Shown here: piece after piece, positions 58,038 to 64,000 of the stretch | Numbering within the stretch: the first letter of the stretch is position 1 | Layout of the letters: the number at the start of each line of letters is the position of its first letter | Assembly: GCA_902564265.1 (NCBI GenBank) | Contig: CACFAI010000002.1 | Span: 1 to 64,000 of the forward strand | Length of the DNA: 64,000 bases | Origin: an uncultured Pelagibacteraceae bacterium | Lineage (GTDB): Bacteria > Pseudomonadota > Alphaproteobacteria > Pelagibacterales > Pelagibacteraceae | Direction: 5' to 3' | Notes under the pieces: model-generated | What the model was told of the DNA's origin: nothing | Databases searched by the model: none | What the model saw: the letters and a program-made list of their open reading frames with translations, nothing else | Position numbers and translations under genes: made by a program

Positions 58038-59290
58038 TTTAAGTTAGCCATGTTTTTACTTTTAATAAACTCTGACTCTATTCTCAATAACTGATTAAAT
58101 TTTGCAACCCTTTCTGATCTGCATAATGAGCCTGTTTTTATTTGATTTGAATTAGTTCCAACAGCTAAATCAGCTATAAATGTATCTTCTGAGTCGCCTG
58201 ATCTATGAGAAATTATAGTTGTATAACCAATATTTTGTGCAAATCTTATAACATCTAAAGTTTCTGAAACTGTTCCTATCTGATTTAATTTAATTAAAAT
58301 AGAATTTGATGATTCATATAAAAAACCTTTTTTTAATCTTTGAAGATTAGTCACATAAAGGTCGTCGCCTACAATTTGTATTTTGTTTTCTTTTTTATAT
58401 AAATCTGACCATGCTTTCCAATGATTTTCAGCAAAAGGATCTTCAATTGATTTAATTTTAAATCTTTTAATTATTTTTGAATAAAAAGTAATTGTGTCTT
58501 TATAAGTGATATATTTTTTTGAATTTATTGAATATTTATTATTTTTAAAAAGTTCATTCGCCGCAATATCTAAACATATTGATACATCTTTCCCATTAAT
58601 AAAACCTGCTTTTTTAATAGCTTTTGAAATTAATTTTAATGCCTCTTCATTTTTTGAAATCATCGGTGCAAAACCACCTTCATCTCCAACAGATATAGAT
58701 AAATTTTTACTCAAAAGTAGTTTTTTTAAACTTTGTATTACTAAAAAACAAATATTCATTGCCTCACTAAAAGTTTTTGCTTTATCAGGTCTAATCATAA
58801 ACTCTTGAATTTTTAAACCATTATTGGCATGTACGCCACCATTTATAATATTCATGAGAGGGTAAGGAAGTTTAAAATTTTTTTTTACTAAAAAATTTTT
58901 ATATAATGGGATTTTTTTAAGCTTTGATGACAGTTTTTTTACAGCGATCGACACAGACAATATTGCGTTAGCGCCTAATTGTCTCTTTTGTTTTGTTCCA
59001 TCTAATTTAATTAGAATTGAGTCAATTAACTCTTGATTGTGAACATTTTTATTTAAAATTTTTTTTGAAATTATTTTATTTACGTTCGCTACGGCAGAAA
59101 AAACACTTTTCCCTAGAAACTTTTTATTTAAGATATCTCTTTTTTCATAAGCTTCGTATGAACCAGTAGATGCACCAGATGGACAAATAGCTTTTGATGA
59201 AACTTTTCCACAAAATATTTCTGTTTCAATTGTAGGCATACCTCTGCTATCAAATATTTGTCTTGAAACTACTTTGGTAATTTTTGACAT
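58034..59290 (-). CDS. eno: Enolase
   Basis: Enolase interconverts 2-phosphoglycerate and phosphoenolpyruvate. The 418-aa protein has RQIFDSRGMPTIETE, SGASTGSYEAYEKRD, SVGDEGGFAPMI, IVGDDLYVTN and SHRSGDSEDTFIADL. The length is normal. It starts 10 bp after kdsA and precedes ftsB. Confidence 0.96.
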   Translation of the reverse strand: MSKITKVVSRQIFDSRGMPTIETEIFCGKVSSKAICPSGASTGSYEAYEKRDILNKKFLGKSVFSAVANVNKIISKKILNKNVHNQELIDSILIKLDGTKQKRQLGANAILSVSIAVKKLSSKLKKIPLYKNFLVKKNFKLPYPLMNIINGGVHANNGLKIQEFMIRPDKAKTFSEAMNICFLVIQSLKKLLLSKNLSISVGDEGGFAPMISKNEEALKLISKAIKKAGFINGKDVSICLDIAANELFKNNKYSINSKKYITYKDTITFYSKIIKRFKIKSIEDPFAENHWKAWSDLYKKENKIQIVGDDLYVTNLQRLKKGFLYESSNSILIKLNQIGTVSETLDVIRFAQNIGYTTIISHRSGDSEDTFIADLAVGTNSNQIKTGSLCRSERVAKFNQLLRIESEFIKSKNMANLK

Positions 59291-59300
59291 TAAAAATAAT

Positions 59301-60125
59301 TTAGTTTTTTATTAGTTTATCAATCTCAAGTAATTTATTAATTAAATTGTCCATTTCATTTAGTGGCACCATATTTGGACCATCAGAGGGAGCATTATCT
59401 GGATCTTGATGTGTTTCAATAAAAATAGCAGCAATTCCAACAGCAACTGCCGCCCTAGATAAGTGTGCAACAAATTTTCTTTCCCCACCACTTTTATCGC
59501 CCATTCCTCCCGGTTGTTGAACTGAGTGAGTTGCATCGAAAACTATAGGATAACCAGTTTGTGCCATAATTGGTATCGATCTCATATCAGACACTAATGT
59601 GTTATAACCAAAACTCGCTCCTCTTTCTGTTATTAGGATATTGCTATTTCCTGTGTCTGAAATTTTCTTTACTACATTTAACATGTCCCACGGAGCAAGA
59701 AATTGACCTTTTTTAACATTAATAATCTTATTTGTTTTGGCAGCAGCTATTAATAAGTCGGTTTGTCTGCACAAAAATGCTGGGATTTGTAAAACATCAA
59801 CATGATTTGCAACAACAGAACATTGTTCTATATTATGAATGTCGGTTAAAATTGGGACATTTATTTGTTTCTTAATTTTATCAAATATCGGTAAAGATTT
59901 TTCTAAACCAACTCCTCTCTTGCTTTTAAGACTAGTTCTATTAGCTTTATCAAAAGACGTTTTGTAAATAAATTCAATATTATATTTTTTAGAAATTTCT
60001 GATATTTTTCCTGCCATATCAAGAGCGTGTTGCTCAGTCTCAAGTTGACAAGGACCTGCGATTAAACATATCTTTTCTTCATTTGAAATTTTTATTCCAT
60101 CGCAATTTACTGTGATATTTTTCAT
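59301..60125 (-). CDS. kdsA: 3-deoxy-D-manno-octulosonate 8-phosphate synthase
   Basis: KdsA condenses arabinose-5-phosphate with phosphoenolpyruvate in lipopolysaccharide core synthesis. The 274-aa protein has [42 protein letters not shown] and [12 protein letters not shown]. It overlaps pyrG by 4 bp. Confidence 0.96.
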   Translation of the reverse strand: MKNITVNCDGIKISNEEKICLIAGPCQLETEQHALDMAGKISEISKKYNIEFIYKTSFDKANRTSLKSKRGVGLEKSLPIFDKIKKQINVPILTDIHNIEQCSVVANHVDVLQIPAFLCRQTDLLIAAAKTNKIINVKKGQFLAPWDMLNVVKKISDTGNSNILITERGASFGYNTLVSDMRSIPIMAQTGYPIVFDATHSVQQPGGMGDKSGGERKFVAHLSRAAVAVGIAAIFIETHQDPDNAPSDGPNMVPLNEMDNLINKLLEIDKLIKN

Positions 60126-61741
60126 TGTTTATTTTTCGCAGCTTCAATAAATGATGAGAATAGTGGATGAGGTTGTAAAGGTCTAGATTTAAATTCTGGA
60201 TGAAATTGAACTCCAATGAACCAAGGATGATTTTTAATTTCAATTATTTCAGGTAAGTTATTGTCAGGAGACATACCTGAAAAATTTAACCCGTATGCTT
60301 CAAATTTTTTTCTCAAATTGACGTTAACCTCATATCTATGTCTATGTCTTTCTTTAATTTGACCAGACTTATAAATTTCTTTTATTAAGGAATTGTGTTG
60401 TAATTTAGCTGGATAAAGACCTAATCGCATTGTACCACCTAAATTTTTCACAGTTCCTTTAATTTTTTTACCGCTTTTGTTCCATTCTTCAATAAGACCA
60501 ATAACTGGATAACAATTTTTATCAAACTCGCTTGAGCCAGCATTTTTAATTTTTAGTACATTTCTAGCAAATTCAATTACTGCCATTTGCATTCCAAAAC
60601 AAATCCCTAAAAAAGGAATTTTTTTAATCCTTGCATAATTTATGCATGCTATCTTACCTTCAGTGCCTCTTTTTCCAAACCCCCCTGGAATTATAATTCC
60701 AGAAACATTATCCAATTTTTTTTGAACATCTGAAGCTTTTAATAAATCTGACTCTAGTCTTATCAAATTAATTTTTACATTATTCTGAATACCTCCATGA
60801 ACTAAAGCCTCGTCTAATGATTTGTATGCATCTTTTAAATCAACATATTTTCCAACAATTGCTATATTTACAGTCCTAATATTTTTGTTTGTTACAATTC
60901 TAGTCACCTCTTTCCACGGTTTCAAATTAATCTTTTTTTTCGGCTTTATGTTGAAATATTCAAAGACTTGTTTATCCAAGCCTTCATTAAAAAAACTTAT
61001 TGGTGCTTCATAAATTGTTTTAACATCAACTGTTTCTATAACCCTTTCAATAGGTATGTTGCAAAATAAAGAGATTTTTTTCCTTTGATCAAGAGGTATG
61101 GATTGTTGAGATCTGCAAATGACCATGTCTGGTTGAATTCCAATACTTCTTAATTCTTTAACAGAATGTTGTGTGGGTTTAGTTTTTATTTCATCAGAAG
61201 ATTTTAGAAATGGAACTAATGTTAAATGTATAAATAAAGTTTTTTCTTTACCAATATCGTTAGCAAACTGTCTTATAGCTTCTAAAAAAGGCAGACTTTC
61301 GATATCTCCAACTGTTCCACCGATTTCACAAATAACGAAATCTTCACTTTTAATTCCATTCTTAATAAACTCTTTAATTCTATTTGTAACATGTGGAATT
61401 ACTTGAACAGTTTTGCCAAGGTAATCACCTTTTCGTTCTTTGGATATGATATCACTGTAAATTTTTCCAGTAGTAATATTATCATTTTTTGTAGATGATA
61501 TGTCTGTAAATCTTTCGTAATGACCTAAATCTAAATCAGTTTCAGCTCCATCATCTGTCACAAAAACCTCACCATGTTGAAATGGACTCATCGTGCCTGG
61601 ATCAACATTTAAATAAGGATCCATTTTCCTTACTCTCACTTTAAAACCTTGTGATTTAAGTAGATAAGCTAGTGATGCTGATGATAAACCTTTTCCAAGA
61701 GATGATACCACGCCGCCAGTGACAAAAATATATCGCGCCAT
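60122..61741 (-). CDS. pyrG: CTP synthase
   Basis: PyrG aminates UTP using glutamine. The 539-aa protein has the amidoligase N-terminus ([20 protein letters not shown]) and a C-terminal class I glutamine amidotransferase with [15 protein letters not shown], nucleophile Cys in GICFGMQ and [11 protein letters not shown]. The length is typical. It is flanked by secG and kdsA. Confidence 0.97.
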   Translation of the reverse strand: MARYIFVTGGVVSSLGKGLSSASLAYLLKSQGFKVRVRKMDPYLNVDPGTMSPFQHGEVFVTDDGAETDLDLGHYERFTDISSTKNDNITTGKIYSDIISKERKGDYLGKTVQVIPHVTNRIKEFIKNGIKSEDFVICEIGGTVGDIESLPFLEAIRQFANDIGKEKTLFIHLTLVPFLKSSDEIKTKPTQHSVKELRSIGIQPDMVICRSQQSIPLDQRKKISLFCNIPIERVIETVDVKTIYEAPISFFNEGLDKQVFEYFNIKPKKKINLKPWKEVTRIVTNKNIRTVNIAIVGKYVDLKDAYKSLDEALVHGGIQNNVKINLIRLESDLLKASDVQKKLDNVSGIIIPGGFGKRGTEGKIACINYARIKKIPFLGICFGMQMAVIEFARNVLKIKNAGSSEFDKNCYPVIGLIEEWNKSGKKIKGTVKNLGGTMRLGLYPAKLQHNSLIKEIYKSGQIKERHRHRYEVNVNLRKKFEAYGLNFSGMSPDNNLPEIIEIKNHPWFIGVQFHPEFKSRPLQPHPLFSSFIEAAKNKQ

Positions 61742-61781
61742 GGAAGTATGTTATAAACTTATTTTTGTAAAAATAAAAGAA

Positions 61782-62087
61782 TTAATTGTTGTTATCTGGT
61801 ATTTTTGGTGCGTCTTTATCTGAATTTTCATCAACAGTATCAATTAATGATTTTTCAGGACTCAATTTTTGATTCGATAGAATGGTCAAACCTAAACTAC
61901 AAATTATAAATAACGTTGCTACAATTGCAGTACTTTTAGTCAAAAAATTACCTGCAGTTTTTGAAAACATATAACTTTCTTGTGAAACACCTATTCCTAA
62001 TGCACCACCCTCGGATTTTTGAAATAAAACAAGAATTACAAGAATGATGGCAAGTATAATGTTTATTGTTAGCAAAATATTTTCCAT
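61782..62087 (-). CDS. secG: Protein-export membrane protein SecG
   Basis: This 101-aa protein has two membrane helices, a conserved QKSEGGALGIG motif between them, and a charged tail. SecG is the small SecYEG subunit. It is found between tpiA (5 bp away) and pyrG, as in many alphaproteobacteria. Confidence 0.94.
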   Translation of the reverse strand: MENILLTINIILAIILVILVLFQKSEGGALGIGVSQESYMFSKTAGNFLTKSTAIVATLFIICSLGLTILSNQKLSPEKSLIDTVDENSDKDAPKIPDNNN

Positions 62088-62092
62088 GAGGA

Positions 62093-62833
62093 CTAATTAT
62101 ACGTTTTTTTTACTATATCAATTAATTTTTTAGGGTTTTGTGATGCACCACCGATTAAAAAACCATCAAGGCTAGTTATCTTTTTTAAATTTCTTATATT
62201 TTCAGGATTTACAGATCCGCCGTATAAAATCTTTGGTAATTTACCTTTAAATTTTTTTTTAATAAATTCAACTGTTTGTTCAAGTTCATTGATTTTAGGA
62301 ATTTTTCCTGTACCGATTGACCAAACAGGCTCATAGGCAAGAAATATATTAGACTTTTCTTTAATCTTTTTTAAACCAAGTTTAATTTGTTTTGATAAAA
62401 TTGACTTTGTTTTTTTTCTCTTTTTTTCAGCCAAAGTTTCACCAATACAAAAAATAACTTTTAATTTTGCCTTAATGGCACTTTTAATTTTGAGATTAAT
62501 AAGTTTGTCTGTTTCGCCTTTTTGTCTATTTTCTGAATGACCTAAAATAACATAATTGGCACCAGAGCTTTTAAGCATTTTTGAATTCACAAAACCTGTA
62601 TGTGAACCATAATCTTCACTTTCATGACAATTCTGTCCTCCAATATCTATTAAGCAATTTTCAAATTTCTTTAAAAAAGAAGAGATTAAAGTATTTGGGG
62701 GACAATAAATTAATCTTCCTTTTTTAATTTCTTTAGATTTTGAAAATCTTATAACTTTATCCAATGTATTTAATGATTTTAAGTTTCCATACATTTTCCA
62801 ATTAGCTATGAAATACATAATTTTATTTGTCAT
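62093..62833 (-). CDS. tpiA: Triosephosphate isomerase
   Basis: This 246-aa TIM-barrel has catalytic Lys in IANWKMYGN, His in VILGHSENRQ and Glu in AYEPVWSIGTGK, with the phosphate loop LYGGSVNPEN. The start at 62833 is used; an in-frame ATG five codons later is also possible. Confidence 0.96.
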   Translation of the reverse strand: MTNKIMYFIANWKMYGNLKSLNTLDKVIRFSKSKEIKKGRLIYCPPNTLISSFLKKFENCLIDIGGQNCHESEDYGSHTGFVNSKMLKSSGANYVILGHSENRQKGETDKLINLKIKSAIKAKLKVIFCIGETLAEKKRKKTKSILSKQIKLGLKKIKEKSNIFLAYEPVWSIGTGKIPKINELEQTVEFIKKKFKGKLPKILYGGSVNPENIRNLKKITSLDGFLIGGASQNPKKLIDIVKKTYN

Positions 62834-62889
62834 AATTCTTTTTTTAATCTATAGATTTGTTTTTATAGATCAATAAATTATCATATATA

Positions 62890-64000
62890 ATGTTAAATAA
62901 GTTAAAAAATTTCTCAAAAAGTAAACTTGGAGTAGTTGTGGTATTTATTGTTGCCTTGCCTTTTGTATTTTTTGGAATGGGTAGCGTTTTTCAAAACAAA
63001 GATACAAATAATGTAGCAAAGATTGACAATTATAACATTTCAACTAAAAATTTTACAAATCACATAAGTTCATTAGGTATAAGTACCGAAGTAATAAAAA
63101 ATAATTTAGATCAAAATATTTTAGAAGAAATATTAAGTGATTTACTGGCTAAAAAATTTATTGAATTAGAAATAGATTATTATGATTTATTAATTTCAGA
63201 TGAACAATTAGTTAAAGTTATTAAAAAAAATAAAAATTTTTTAGATCAAAACTTAAAATTTGATAGAATTAAATATGAAAAGTTTTTAATTGAAAATAAC
63301 ATTAATGCCTCAGATTTTGAAAAAAGATTAAAAAATAGAGAATTAGAAAAAAAACTTTTTTTTCTATTAAATGGCGGTATAAATGTTCCAGAATTTGTAG
63401 TAAAAAAATATTACAAATATGAAAATAGTAAAATTGATTTAAGATTTATTAATCTCGATATTTTTTACAAAAAAAAAAGTCAATTTACTGATGTAGAGAT
63501 CGCAAATTATATTCAAAATAATAGTGACAATTTACAACAAGATTTTATAGATTTTGATTATATCAAAATAACTCCAAAAAATTTAATTGGCACAGAAGAA
63601 TATAATGAAAAATTTTTCTCAGAAATAGATGATATTGAAAACAACATCTCAAACTTTTCAGATCTTAAAAGTCTTTTGAATAGTTATGAAAATATTAACA
63701 TCGAAAAAAAAACAAATTATACACTTACAAATAATGATGATCCTTTTAAAGAAGTCTTTGACAATAGATTTGATAATGGCATTCAGATTATAGATAAAAA
63801 TGATTTTATTTTAATTTTTCAGGTCAAAAATATCGAAAATAAAATCCCAGATGTCTCAGATGAAAATTTTAAAAACTTTATTTTAACAACACTTGTTGAA
63901 AAAGAAAAATTTGATTTTAATAAAAAAATCTTTGATAAAATAAATGCCAATGAATTTTCAGACGCTGACTTTGAAAATGTAAGTAGTAATAAATCCTTGT
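62890..64000 (+). CDS. PpiD/SurA-like periplasmic chaperone, 3' end outside window
   Basis: An open frame from ATG 62890 runs off the right edge with no stop, at least 370 codons. It begins with a positive tip and one membrane helix (KLGVVVVFIVALPFVFFGMG, about residues 12-31), then a charged helical region resembling the N-terminal SurA domain of PpiD (FLDQNLKFDRIKYEKFL, then SDFEKRLKNRELEKKLFFLL). No isomerase domain is seen in the visible part. PpiD assists folding of proteins leaving the Sec translocon. Its position divergent from tpiA-secG fits alphaproteobacterial PpiD genes. Confidence 0.83.
   Translation, partial: MLNKLKNFSKSKLGVVVVFIVALPFVFFGMGSVFQNKDTNNVAKIDNYNISTKNFTNHISSLGISTEVIKNNLDQNILEEILSDLLAKKFIELEIDYYDLLISDEQLVKVIKKNKNFLDQNLKFDRIKYEKFLIENNINASDFEKRLKNRELEKKLFFLLNGGINVPEFVVKKYYKYENSKIDLRFINLDIFYKKKSQFTDVEIANYIQNNSDNLQQDFIDFDYIKITPKNLIGTEEYNEKFFSEIDDIENNISNFSDLKSLLNSYENINIEKKTNYTLTNNDDPFKEVFDNRFDNGIQIIDKNDFILIFQVKNIENKIPDVSDENFKNFILTTLVEKEKFDFNKKIFDKINANEFSDADFENVSSNKSL

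Overview
The window is very A+T-rich, densely packed chromosomal DNA. It looks like a streamlined free-living marine alphaproteobacterium of the SAR11 clade (Candidatus Pelagibacter or a close relative). The evidence is the low G+C, lysine/asparagine/isoleucine-rich proteins of minimal length, almost no intergenic space, alphaproteobacterial gene neighbourhoods (sdhE/recG, ntrYX-trkAH, argS-nagZ-scpAB-tatABC-serS, aapJQMP) and the absence of visible mobile elements, phage genes or CRISPR arrays. The assignment is by protein and gene-order recognition, not by a database search.

Layout. Positions 1-5,833 hold a MORN-repeat protein running off the left edge with a 43-aa secreted peptide overlapping its start, tRNA-Ser, sdhE and recG (divergent, 17 bp apart), a DUF502 membrane protein, a predicted Tat-exported M48 metalloprotease lipoprotein, two small secreted proteins of unknown function, and tRNA-Lys. 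Positions 5,834-14,575 hold the minus-strand run ssb-gyrA-coaD-PPIase-tgt, divergent uvrA, and a membrane protein. Positions 14,572-25,325 are one 13-gene minus-strand run: dgt, argS, a small membrane protein, nagZ, scpA, scpB, tatA, tatB, tatC, serS, yajC, secD, secF. It combines nucleotide, tRNA-charging, chromosome-segregation and protein-export functions.

Positions 25,376-30,270 hold an A-type Fe-S carrier, an exonuclease III-like enzyme, and a zinc cluster. The cluster consists of a DsrE-like protein, znuA, znuC-znuB-zur and a small membrane protein. Fifteen-base palindromes of the form TGTTATA-N-TATAACA (Zur-box type) lie in the promoter of the DsrE-like gene and between znuA and znuC. 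Positions 30,267-37,469 hold the phosphate regulon, phoR then pstS-pstC-pstA-pstB-phoU-phoB, with a four-unit Pho-box array before pstS and an intrinsic terminator after pstS. Next come a mannose-1-phosphate guanylyltransferase, ilvD and valS, then tRNA-Cys and tRNA-Asn, an XRE-type regulator, and the general amino-acid ABC transporter aapJQMP, also with a terminator just after the binding-protein gene.

Positions 48,297-54,298 hold tRNA-Arg and ntrY-ntrX-trkA-trkH. The NtrX-like protein has lost the sigma-54 contact loop. Positions 54,332-56,397 (plus strand) hold ispDF-pgpA-cinA. Positions 56,380-62,833 (minus strand) hold tpiA-secG-pyrG-kdsA-eno-ftsB-lipA-ratA. A PpiD/SurA-like chaperone gene leaves the right edge.

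Most genes are housekeeping. The most interesting signals are regulatory or reductive: a zinc-repressed DsrE-like gene outside the transporter operons, loss of canonical motifs (GAFTGA loop of NtrX, zinc cysteines of Tgt, fourth selectivity-filter glycine of TrkH, Ser83 of GyrA), convergent genes sharing a single TTAA as both stop codons, and terminators placed directly after periplasmic binding-protein genes.
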